From Lonicera japonica (Eukaryota > Streptophyta > Magnoliopsida > Dipsacales > Caprifoliaceae), in contig CM038469.1 in NCBI GenBank assembly GCA_021464415.1, forward strand, positions 61,299,650 to 61,363,649: 64,000 bases of DNA, read 5' to 3'. Below, in pieces: positions 25,287-34,999 of this stretch; position 1 is the first letter of the stretch; each line of letters begins with the position of its first letter. Made by a program: the position numbers and the translations under genes. Below the pieces are notes generated by a model. It made no database searches. It worked only from the letters and a program-made list of their open reading frames with translations, and had not been told where the DNA came from.

Positions 25287-26208
25287 ACCACGACAATCCA
25301 AGAAACCCAAATCCACCTAGGAATCACATCATCAGCAACCCCACTCAAGTAAAAAACACACATTTGATACACTAAAATGGGTCCCAAAAAACCCCTAACA
25401 ACAGAATAAAGAACATAAAATGGGAGAGACAATGATGCAAACACCTTAGCTGCAAAACCCGAATCCCCTTTCCTCACATTAGCCAGAGTCCAAGTGTTCT
25501 GACAAAAGCTGGTTACCTCCGCAAGAACAAGAAGTGATAGGATAGCATAGGCTCCATGATGAACAATGTACCTGCAAGTAGGGGGTGGTAAATTTATAAA
25601 GAACACCAAACAAAACAAAATTAGCACAAATTGACCTGAGAACCCGTGTTCATGTCCAATTTTCAAACGAAATTGACACAAAATTGAAAAAAAAAATCAA
25701 ACAAAATTGGCAGTTATATAATGTTCAATGTGTTTTCTACCCGTACTAAAACTTGTCCATGTTTGGTGTTTGTATCTTATTATTCCTTGTGGTGTAATGT
25801 GGCAAACATGACCTAAAAAACACGAATGGCCACCCCCTACCTGCAAGTAACAAAAACAAAGAGAGTGGCCAAATGGTGGCCTATAAAAAGGACATCACTG
25901 GGATAGAAGATGAGGTAGTGAAACAGGTCCATTAAAAAGTAAGCTATGCTGTGATCGAGAACTAGGATTTGGTAACTGTTATTAATAGAAGCGAAATTGC
26001 AATTTGGATCGGAGAAAATGGCGCGAATTGCGAATAACACTGCAGGTGTGCCGTGGGCTAGTGAGATTAAGCAGCTTGAAGCTTCGGGTCGGATATTAAG
26101 GTTCCAATTTGGGAAGATAATGAAGTATGCAATGATATAGATAACAAGACATACTGAAAAGAAGAGAGAAAGGTTTGGGATTGAAGGTATTAGAATTAGG
26201 GTTTCCAT
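25190..26208 (-). CDS. TLC-domain membrane protein (two exons)
   Basis: TRAM/LAG1/CLN8-type membrane protein, resembling the plant TLC-domain proteins annotated like At5g14285; the biochemical role is unknown (other TLC proteins act in ceramide synthesis or lipid sensing). Exon 1 is 26208-25841 and exon 2 is 25571-25190, joined in frame to 249 aa. An in-frame ATG at 26223 would add five residues; I chose the METLIL start. Visible: about six to seven hydrophobic segments, the TLC signature region DHSIAYFLMDLFHYL then FIGHHLATLFVFVTCRYIVHHG across the intron, and a basic C-terminus. The single 269-bp intron equals a 261-bp hAT-like MITE plus one 8-bp target-site duplication (see that entry). 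The coding 3' end lies in a 1-kb palindrome. It is transcribed towards LHT gene B. Confidence 0.85.
25579..25839 (-). mobile_element. hAT-like MITE that forms the TLC gene intron
   Basis: A 261-bp element has perfect 10-bp terminal inverted repeats, TAGGGGGTGG at 25579-25588 and CCACCCCCTA at 25830-25839. It is flanked by a perfect 8-bp direct repeat CCTGCAAG (+ strand; 25571-25578 and 25840-25847), the duplication size of hAT transposons. The start TAGGGGGTGGCCATTCGTGTTT read on the - strand resembles a common plant hAT MITE type. The annotated intron (25572-25840) is this element plus one duplication copy. The donor G comes from the duplication and its T from the element; the acceptor CAG comes from the other duplication copy. 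Confidence 0.85.
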
Positions 26209-26506
26209 TTTTTGAAAACCCAATTTAATGATTGTCAGAAGAGAATGTGGATGATATACCTAGTATATAGAGAGAGAATAATTAACGTTATATTGAGGGA
26301 CCATTTTACAGTGCATGATGATGAGGTTTGTAATTGTTCGTACTTTTCGAGGAGCTTGGGATCTGGACTTTTTTCTTTTATTAATTTTTCTCCGAATCTT
26401 GCTTTCTTAAATAATACTCTCTCTATTTTTATTTGTTTTTAAAAGTGGAATGGACAATGTTATTTTTGTCTAGTGAAAATGGTATTCTCATTACCACTTT
26501 CAATGC

Positions 26507-26931
26507 CTGAAGCTGGGGTATGAGGCAAGGCCTGAAGCGGGCAAAAGAAAGAGGCTGGGAGGGTGTTGAGATGGAAAGTGACTCGAAGACCGGAGTGGAC
26601 CTGATTAACAGTGAAGAGAACGTTGACAATCACCCCGAGCGAAATCTTATTGAAGACTGTAGGAGTCTCAAGAGACAAGTAAAAGCTAGAATATGGCATG
26701 TGCTGAGGGAAGCAAATAGATGTGCAGATGGATTGGCAAAAATTGGAGCAACTCAACGTGAGCAGCATGTTAGGATTTTAATCCCACCTGATGAAGTTGT
26801 TGAAAATCTAATGGCAGATTTGGTAGGAGTAGCCTACCCCAGGGGATATTAAGCTCGTTTTGTTGCTGCTGTATTAGACCTTCGTTGTTTTCTTTCTGTT
26901 CTTTCCTTCCTATTGTTTCACCAAAAAAAAA
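26507..26931 (+). mobile_element. 5'-truncated LINE insertion with 17-bp target duplication
   Basis: A 425-bp insertion is flanked by a perfect direct repeat ATTACCACTTTCAATGC (26490-26506 and 26932-26948) and ends in a run of A residues. Both are hallmarks of target-primed reverse transcription. It interrupts the left arm of the 8.6-kb inverted-repeat element; the arm sequence resumes at once after the second duplication. It encodes the RNase H-like end of a LINE polyprotein. Confidence 0.9.
26520..26852 (+). pseudogene. LINE RNase H-like domain fragment
   Basis: An open 110-codon frame ends in TAA and matches the C-terminal RNase H-like domain (RVT_3 type) of plant L1 LINEs. It shows GLKRAKERGWEGVEMESDSK with the acidic residues of the RNase H fold, NHPERNLIEDC, HVLREANRCADGLAKIGA near the C-terminal Asp, and the usual tail PPDEVVENLMADLVGVAYPRG. 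The first part of the domain and all upstream enzyme domains are absent, so this is the 3' end of a truncated insertion, not a host gene. No frameshift is visible, consistent with a relatively young insertion. Confidence 0.85.
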
Positions 26932-28279
26932 ATTACCACTTTCAATGCTAAAAGCTGCATCAGTAATACCATTTTCGAAAAAGAGGTTTTTTTATTTTTA
27001 ACAAAACGGCATTAAATGTACAGTTTTTAACCGGTGAAAACTACGTCATGAATACTAATTTTAATTTTGAAAACGATACCACTTTCAAAACATATATATA
27101 TATATATAATTTTTAAAACAGCATTGGCGTGCCTTTTAAATTGTGAAAATGCAATCATCATTATCACTTTCATTTGCTAAAATCAGCATATGCAATACCA
27201 CTTTTAAAAATAATAAATTTTTTTAAACGGCATTAAGTGTGCCATTTTTAATAGTAAAAATGGCTTCATCATTACCATAGATTTGCAATACCAATTTCAA
27301 AATGAGAATTTTTATTTTATTTTTGAAAATGACATTAAGTGTGCTAATTTTAATGTTATATTCGGTATTAGTGACTACATTTTTAAGCTTAAAAATGAAT
27401 TTCTTATTGCCTTTTTTAAGTTACAAAAATTGTTTTATTTATTACTTTATTTTTTTTTCTTATCTTTTTACTCTTAATATTTTATTTTATTTTATTTATT
27501 ATTCTGTGTGTAAAGCCTTTAAGAACCTTAATGTTTACAAAGTTAAACATAATGTTGAGTTTATATGTACTGTACAGTAAAAAAATTTAGCAAAACATTA
27601 ATTTTACTTAAAAATTCAAAGAGATAGCATACTTTTAATTAATGTGAACATGGTCAGTCTTATAGCTCTAATTTAAGAATCTTATTTATATTTAAATAAA
27701 TATTCAATGTAATAAATTTTGTAAACAAATAACTTAATTTAATGTACTTTTGACATTGATTAAGTTAAAATGTTAAACAATTGTGATGTAGGTCCGTTTA
27801 TTTCTTCGTGTATATATATATACTAGCTAATATTTGTGTCTACGGTACGACTCGATTGTGCCTATATATAATTAGTCTTATTATCTAAAATTATATTTAT
27901 TATTACTCTTTTTATATCTTTAACTACTTGTGATTTTTTTTAAAAAAAAATATCTCGTATTAAGAGTTCTTATTCCAATTTTTCTATTTTTTAGAGAAAT
28001 TCATTTTAACATGAGATAATGGGTTATAAGACCTTACTCCGTAATGTTTTATAACTCTAAGGACGAACTCATGTTTAATAAAGGGAAGTAGTACTAATTT
28101 GATAATTTGGTTTTACAATATAGACACTTTTCATAATATTAATTTAGTTTAAGAAAAATAATAAATGTTGATGGACAAAAATACCCTGCTATATCATTTA
28201 TTCTAATTATACAAAAGATATATTATTTCTCTCTCTTACATACACATAGTTTAGAGAGAGAAAACAGAGAACAAGAGAA

Positions 28280-28460
28280 AGGGAGAAAAGAATCGCAAGA
28301 GAGGAAAGAACAATGCCGACGACGAGAAGTTGTTTCACCAATAATCTCACATCTTCCACCACCACCATCACCACCATCATTTGATTCTCTGATCGTATCG
28401 CCGAGAGGAGCGTCGTTTTCATCATTTTCTTCTTCTTTTTTCTGGATGTGCAATCGTAAA
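28280..28460 (+). other. Possible captured gene start inside the 8.6-kb element
   Basis: A GA-rich leader-like stretch (28253-28312) is followed by ATG at 28313 and 23 codons beginning MPTTRSCFTNN, then a stop. A frame shift would continue with FDSLIVSPRGASFSSFSSSFF. Base composition is clearly higher in GC than the surroundings, and the (CCACCAT)-rich coding-like part looks like plant exon sequence. I do not recognise the protein. It could be a gene fragment captured by the element, or chance. Confidence 0.25.
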
Positions 28461-28734
28461 ACATATATAACTTTTGATCGAACTGTTGGATTTGGATATT
28501 TTTTATATATTGTTCAGAAGACAAAGTCACTATAAACTTTGCGAAAAATCAAGACGATCAGATGTCATTTTGCTATCAAAATCGACCAATTTCGACAACC
28601 CAACGGGATTTAAAAAAAATATGACCGTAACTCTTTTTTTTTTTACAAACCCTACATCAATCCATATATATATATACAGATAAATAAATTGAGTGGATGT
28701 TGATCTCATCAATTTTGTTGTTCTTTATTTTGTA

Positions 28735-29285
28735 ATGGTGTTAAAATGATTTTAGCACCTTCTGATTGTTGTCCAAATGGTGCTACATTATGGTTGTTGT
28801 TCAAGTGGTGCTAAATGCATTTAGCTCCTTCTGATTGTTGTTCAGAAGGTGCTAAATCCATTTAACACCTCATGGTTGGTGGTGTTAAATGCATTTAGCA
28901 CCTTCTAGTTGGTGGTGCTAAATGCATTTAGCACATTCTGGTTGTTGTTCAGAATGTGCTGAATGCATTTAGTACCTTCTGGTTGTTGTTCAGGTTGTTG
29001 TTCAGAATGTGCTAAATGCATTTAACACCTTTTGGTTATTGTTCAGAAAGGTTGTTGTTCAGGTTATTGTTCAGAATGTGTTAAATGCATTTAGCAACTT
29101 CTGGTTGTTGTTCAGAAGTTGCTAAATGCATTTAGCATCTTCTGGTTGCTGTTCAAGTTATGCTAAATGCATTTAGGACATTCTAGTTATAGTGCTAAAT
29201 GCATTTAGTACCTTTTGGTTGGTGCTAAATGGTCGTTGTTCATGTGTTGCTAAATGCATTTATCACCTTCTGGTTGCTGTTAGTG
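28735..29285 (+). repeat. Minisatellite with palindromic TGCTAAATGCATTTAGCA core
   Basis: About ten to twelve imperfect tandem units of roughly 40-50 bp. Each couples the 18-base palindrome TGCTAAATGCATTTAGCA (or near variants) to CCTTCTGGTTGTTGTTCAGAAGG, which can itself pair CCTTCTG with CAGAAGG. Each unit can therefore form one or two hairpins. It is not a CRISPR: the organism is a plant, and there are no distinct spacers. Confidence 0.85.
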
Positions 29286-32083
29286 TTATAATGAGTTGCG
29301 AGATATTACAAGAAAGGGGTATTAGTGTTTTTTTTGTACAGTGTCCTTAATTTTCACGACTAATTTTTAAGTATCATTTATAATTATATTATTATTAGAA
29401 TAAGCCTTTATGCCTAATTGTCTCTTTTAAAATTATCCTAAAAAAAGTAGTAGTATACTCTTAATTGGAGAATAAGAAGAATTAAATTCCCCTCTACAAC
29501 ATTAATTTAATTTTTAATCATAACCAAATTTTAAAAATATAATTGTCTACTTATTATTCAAATAGTGATAAAAGTAAGTCTGTCTAATTGCACTTCTGTT
29601 ATAATTAGGGATATAACTGTTATAATTAGGGATAGAAAATTGCCTAATTTGATAGGTTTTTGACTAAACAAACCTTAATATAGGGCGAACTCTTTCCTTT
29701 TTTTATTTTATAATCCTGAAAAGTATGGGATACTAAATGACTGAAGTTCAAGTTCAAGTAACGTCTATGTATTTGTCTCAAGTCTGTTGCAGTATAACAT
29801 TTTTTCTTTAAAATACTTTTATGATACAATATAATTACAATTGGTAAAGAGAAAAATAGTGAGTTGAAATTCATATGTATAGCATAATAAACATGGTAGA
29901 TTATAATTTTTTAAAATAAATATGCTTTTAGTTAAGTTTAGTTTCAAGTAATTATATTTTAGATATATCGAATTCAAATTGGTAAAAACTCTAAACTCAT
30001 CTATTGATTCCCTATAAATAAAGTTAATCCCAATATAATCCATTTATATATTTTCATTAGTACTTTTTGGATTTTTAAAATTTAAAAATTGTTAATCACA
30101 TATAGGACAAACATGTGACAAAAGAATAATCGAGTAAGTTTAAATTAATATGTTTACATTTAGATAAGTTTAAATTAGTATGTTTACAATTAGATCAACA
30201 TAATATTTAAACAATTAGAATTAGTTTTCAGATAAAATAAACTATTATTATTATTATTATTATTTTATTTTGAAAAAATAATATTTTGATATGCTCTAAT
30301 TAGTTTTGGATATACTCTTATCATCACATACAATTAACTTATTTATTTTTTATTTTTTATCCTTTCTCATAATTAAATATATTTTATTCTTCAAACAAAT
30401 TGATGTTGTAAATATCACTACTTTAATCCTGAGAGATAAATAAATAAATTCGAGAGTTCTAAATTTTTTAATGATTAAAAATGTATTTGTTAATGTATAT
30501 ATGATATGATGCCCTTTATATTTGCTTTTTTAGAAATAAAGGGGTCTTAAAAATTAAAAATTTTACATTTAGAAAATTAATTTTTACTATTTATAATAAG
30601 AAAATATAAATAAATTTGAGAACGTATAAATAATTTTGAGCAGTTGAATAAACAAATTTGAGCAATTGAATTAAACTTACATTGAATTTAATATAACTAA
30701 ATGTTAAATATTAATAAATAATTGATAGTAAAAACTACTCATATATGCTTAATAATCGAATAATGGTAGGAAAAAATAAACTAAATTAAATTTTAGTAGT
30801 AAAACAATTCATACATACCTAATATTCTAAAGATCTAAATTTTAATTTAAGCTATTCAATTTTTTTTAATTTATTAAGGTTTTAAACACTTTAATAGTAA
30901 TTAGGTAATTAATAATTACCTAATTATTTTAATTAGCTAACTAGGTAAATAAACACTTTAATAGTAATTAATAATTACTTGTTAAGTTATCATAGAAATA
31001 TTTTCTATGTTACACAAATCAAAATTAATTAGGAAATCAATAATTTTTTAGTTTATCACATAAATTAAAATTAATTATGAGCTAAATACATGTTTAGTTA
31101 TCAAATAAATGTGTGAGCCGTCAGATTAAAATATAAATAATCAAACTAAATCTTAGCCAATAGTTAAGACATAAGTTAAGAGTGTTTGAGTCATTAGATT
31201 AAAACATAAATATTCAAATTAAATCCAAGCCACAGCTTAAGAACATAAGTTTAAAGAGTCCCATAATATTAGCACTACGAGTTGTGTAGTGATGGTTTAT
31301 GATAAGTTTTGGGTCGAGTTGTGCCAGATTCAACATCAACCTATCAAAAAATATAACAATTATGACATTAATCTAAGGTTGAAGAGAGTTTAAAATATAA
31401 TAGTTCAAAACATTTATTATATGGCTAACTTACCCAGCTTTGACATGCAGTATTGTTAAGTATTTTTGGACATCTTCACGGGAATCGCCAAGACACCAAA
31501 AAGACTACTCTCTTTCACCGAAATATATGGGTTTGTTTGAGTTCAACATACTATATTTATCTGTACCTAAGCTGGATATAACTCAAATCTTATTTATGTT
31601 TAGAATGTACATATACTTACCACAATTAAAGAAATAAAAAATATCGGATCTTAAGATCATGGTTGGTCAAAAACATGTTGGGATGGATATTTTGTCATTC
31701 TAAATTCTGATTGCTGTTATTAAGGCAGTTGTATTTGTTATCGAACCAAATTTATATGTTTTTTTAAAGTAACCAAATTTATATTTATTAGTTATGCTTA
31801 AGGACGGTAAATTTCTTTAACATAATCTTTTTTTCCTTTCACAATAATATTAATCTATTTTTGTATGTACAATTTGTAAACTTTGAAAAACAAAATCATA
31901 AATAAATCAATATCCCTAGAAAAATTAACTTTGAATGCTGTTAAATTAAAATTTATTAATTTTGAAATTTTAGAAAATAGGTTGGAGAGAGAGAAAGTTA
32001 ACGTAACACTGTAAATAAGATATGAATATACATTATTATTACTCGACATATTCTTTTATAGATAATCTACATGTTAACTAATA
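29286..32083. other. AT-rich interior of the 8.6-kb element, no gene
   Basis: Very AT-rich sequence without credible coding regions. A short tandem duplication of ~80 bp with the landmarks GTCAGATTAAAATATAAATA and TTAAGACATAAGTT lies at about 31115-31250. A TTA microsatellite lies at about 30246-30263. Confidence 0.5.
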
Positions 32084-32086
32084 TAA

Positions 32087-32673
32087 GAGTATTTTCAATC
32101 GTCTTGTATAAATTTTGTAATAAAGAATTTGTTTTGTACTCCAACAGTCTATATTAGACTTTTGTGTAAATATTAAACTACCAATTAAATAAGCACGAGT
32201 GGAACTTATCCTATATTTATTTCCGTACTTTTCAAATTCATTTATTTCTAAATATGGGATGAGAAAATAGACGCGATATTATCTTACATGGTTGTGTAAA
32301 TTAGGTTTGTATTTTACACAATCTTTTTACACAAATTCTAAGTGTCAGAGTTTCTTAAAAGACTGCTGGAGACTCTTTTTTTTTATAAAACGTGAAAATT
32401 TTATACAAATCAAAATTATACACTACGGTGAGAGATGCTCTAAAATACAAACCCAATTCTCATCCCGCATTTAGAAATAAATGAATCTGAAAAGCAAGGA
32501 AATAAATATAGGATAAGTTCCACTTGTGCGTATTTAATTAATGGTTTAATATTTACACGAAAATATAAAATTGATTGTTGGAGTACAAAACAAATTTTTT
32601 ATTATTGTTGTGTAAATCTCACTTTGACACATAGGATTTATACAAAATTTATATAAGATGATTGGAGATGCTC
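32087..32673. mobile_element. Tourist-like MITE, foldback type
   Basis: A 587-bp element has long imperfect terminal inverted repeats: GAGTATTTTCAATCGTCTTG at the left, and GAGCATCTCCAATCATCTTA from the right end read on the other strand, continuing through TATAAATTTTGTA, AAATATAGGATAAGT and CATTTATTTCTAAAT blocks. TAA flanks both ends (32084-32086 and 32674-32676), the PIF/Harbinger duplication. It is nested in the interior of the 8.6-kb element. Confidence 0.85.
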
Positions 32674-32676
32674 TAA

Positions 32677-33944
32677 GCAATGAACTGTTATATTGGCTCT
32701 GAGGATTTTTTACCGTAGGGTTTTGTTTCTGGATACTAATTTCACATACACGCACATGTACATGGAGACGTACATCCTTTTTTTTTTTTCTCCATTATAT
32801 CTATTTTTAATTTTTTTTAACTCCGTTGTGCATAATGTTATCAATTATATAATTTATATATTAAGATATATGATAATTGGCCGAATAAATAAATGAACTA
32901 TTTTTCGAACTTTTCAATAAGATTTTTATGGACACTTCTTTGCATCTTTTAACATAATATATTTTGAATAGAACTTTATATATTAAAATATTAACTAAAG
33001 AGATAATATGCGCAGGGCCTTACCCCCCTCCTTGTGCTCTAATACAATTGACATACAATGGCCATCTTTAAATGCACATAAATGTACTTTGGCATAGTAG
33101 CATTCCACAAAGTGTTATTAAAATGCTACCAAGAGTTATCAAATTATTAATAGTGTTAACAATAGTTGTGGAGAAAGGTTTTGAAAATTAACTAGTATAT
33201 GGGAAAAACAACAAAGTTGTCGTTTGTTGTTGAGAAAATAAATTTTATGATTACACATACAAAAAAATTCATAACAAGTTACTTGTTTGTTCAAATTTTG
33301 AAAAATACTACTTGTTCGTTGGGCTAATATTTAAAGTGCTTTTGTAATATATATTTGAAGGTAAGAAATGGAAGGGGAGTTTTGCTTGTATTATGTTAAT
33401 GGGGTGATCCACTTTATTGAACAGTGGGTTACAGTTTCAAGAGGTCTCTTAAGACGGCCATTATGTTGAATGCCAACTAAAATTACAATGATCTATTAAA
33501 CAAGATACATTAATTATGTGATGAAATTGGATAAGACAAAGATTAATTTTTGGTATCTAATAGTTGTTCACACTGCTTCCACGTATTATACGTCTCTAGA
33601 GATTATTGACGAATCATTAGCGAAAGTTGTACTAGGTGTTTTGAAGAGAATGAGTTCCATAAGTGTCTTAGAGTTGTTCGTAGAAGTCGACCTGGTTGCA
33701 AAATTTGACCGATTTTACAATGAGTAGGATAGGCCTACTCCTCATCTAAAATTTATGATAAATTATCCCAACAGTAGGGCTATGTATCTTTTAAAATTTT
33801 GTGAAGATATGCACAGGGAAATGGTAGAAACTTGTTTTGGCAATTATATTTTATTCAATTTTAATTTATGTTTTCATATTATGGATTTTAGACTATTTGA
33901 AAATAATATGTTTCTATTTACTATCTTAACACTAAATAAAGAAA
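32677..33944. other. AT-rich interior of the 8.6-kb element, no gene
   Basis: No recognisable gene. Short open frames around 33518-33727 and 33755-33970 have no motif I know and no supporting splice structure, so they are not called. Confidence 0.45.
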
Positions 33945-34198
33945 AAAATATATTAATAGAACGAAAATAAGAAGAAAAAAATAAAGTAATAAATAAAACA
34001 ATTTTCGTAACTTAAAAAACGCAATAAGAAATGCATTTTTAAGCTTAAAAATGTAATTATTGATTGCGAATATAACACTAAAATTAGCACACTTAATGTC
34101 ATTTTCAAAGAAAAAATAAATTCTTCATTTTGAAATTTGGTATTGCAAATGCCGGGGTAATGATGTTGCCATTTCCGCTATTAAAAAGGGCACACTTA

Positions 34199-34498
34199 GG
34201 CCTCGTTTGGTTCACGAAAGGAAAATCAATTCCCTTTATCTTTCTCATGGATGTGGGAAACTAAATTTTCTGTCAAATTTTCTTTCTTGTGTTTGGTAAA
34301 GTATGAAAAGTATTTAGGTAAGGGTATTATTATCTAAAGTTTTGTAATAAATGCTTGAAAATCACAAGGGAAAATCAATCCCATGTGTTTTGAGATGAAT
34401 GATTTCGGGAGAGTGTTTCTGTAATTTGTACGTACCAAATAAAGGAAATGAACGACTTTCCTTTCCTGAGTACTAAAATCCGTAAACCAAACGAGGCC
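34199..34498. mobile_element. Tourist-like MITE (family T1), copy 2
   Basis: A 300-bp element in inverted orientation relative to the copy at 14780. It starts GGCCTCGTTTGGTTCACG and ends CCAAACGAGGCC, flanked by TTA (34196-34198 and 34499-34501). It interrupts a subrepeat in the right arm of the 8.6-kb element (GGGCACAC-TTA|...|TTA-ATACC), so it inserted after the arms formed. Confidence 0.88.
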
Positions 34499-34999
34499 TT
34501 AATACCATTCTTTAAAAAAAATCTCATTTTTGTAAGTGGTATTGCATATGCGGTTTTTAGCATTGAAAGTGGTAATAATGATTGCATTTAAACAATTAAA
34601 AAGGGCACGCCTAATGTCGATTTGAAAAAAAAAAAAATCTATTTTTTAAAAGTGGTATTGCAGATGTTGTTTTCAAAATTGAAATTATTATTGATGATGC
34701 CGTTTTCACTTGATAAAAATGGCACACTTTAATACCTTAAAAAAAAACTCATTTTTGGAAGTGGTATTGTTGATGCCGTTTTTAGCAATAAAAGTAGTAA
34801 TGAGGATGCTGTTTTAAATGAGAAAAAAAAACGCATTGCTAATATCACTTGTTAAAAATACATTAAATTAGTAATAAAGATGGAAAGGATATTATTTAAG
34901 GAAATTAGATTTCCGGGGAAACATTAATAAAGGAAAAAAGTCTCTGATCGAGATAGATAAAAAGAGGACGTCAAAATGTGTCGGTGTACCGAGTTTAGA

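Larger units (their letters stand above)
26366..34942. mobile_element. 8.6-kb inverted-repeat element, class unknown
   Basis: The sequence from GACTTTTTTCTTTTATTAAT at 26366 inward matches, inverted, the sequence ending ATTAATAAAGGAAAAAAGTC at 34942. The arms are about 26366-27475 and 33945-34942, and about 670-695 bp each once nested insertions are removed. They consist of ~125-bp subrepeats with the landmarks GGCACACTTAATACC, AAGTGGTATTGCAGATGC and AAAGTGGTAATGATGATGC. The ~6.5-kb interior is AT-rich, with no transposase, reverse transcriptase or other gene found. I found no convincing target duplication at the ends. The shape resembles a large non-autonomous Mutator-like or foldback element, but two independent inverted copies of a repeat are also possible. 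Confidence 0.6.

Noticed and set aside
25130..25375. 81-codon open frame on the + strand rich in Asn/Pro
   Set aside because: Antisense shadow of TLC exon 2 and the palindrome arm.
28207..28530. Two overlapping open frames on the - strand (107 and 76 codons)
   Set aside because: Low-complexity repeats (Asp/Gly/Val runs) antisense to a CCACCAT-rich stretch; no recognisable protein.
28735..29285. Regularly spaced palindromic repeats that look like a CRISPR array
   Set aside because: Plant nuclear DNA, linkers are related to each other rather than unique spacers, and there are no cas genes. Called a minisatellite.
33518..33970. Two adjacent short + strand frames (69 and 71 codons)
   Set aside because: AT-rich repeat interior with no domain; codon content is not convincingly coding.
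34943..34990. Search for a target duplication for the 8.6-kb element (TCTGATCGA versus TGGGATCTG)
   Set aside because: Only GATC/TCTG fragments coincide; not a convincing duplication.
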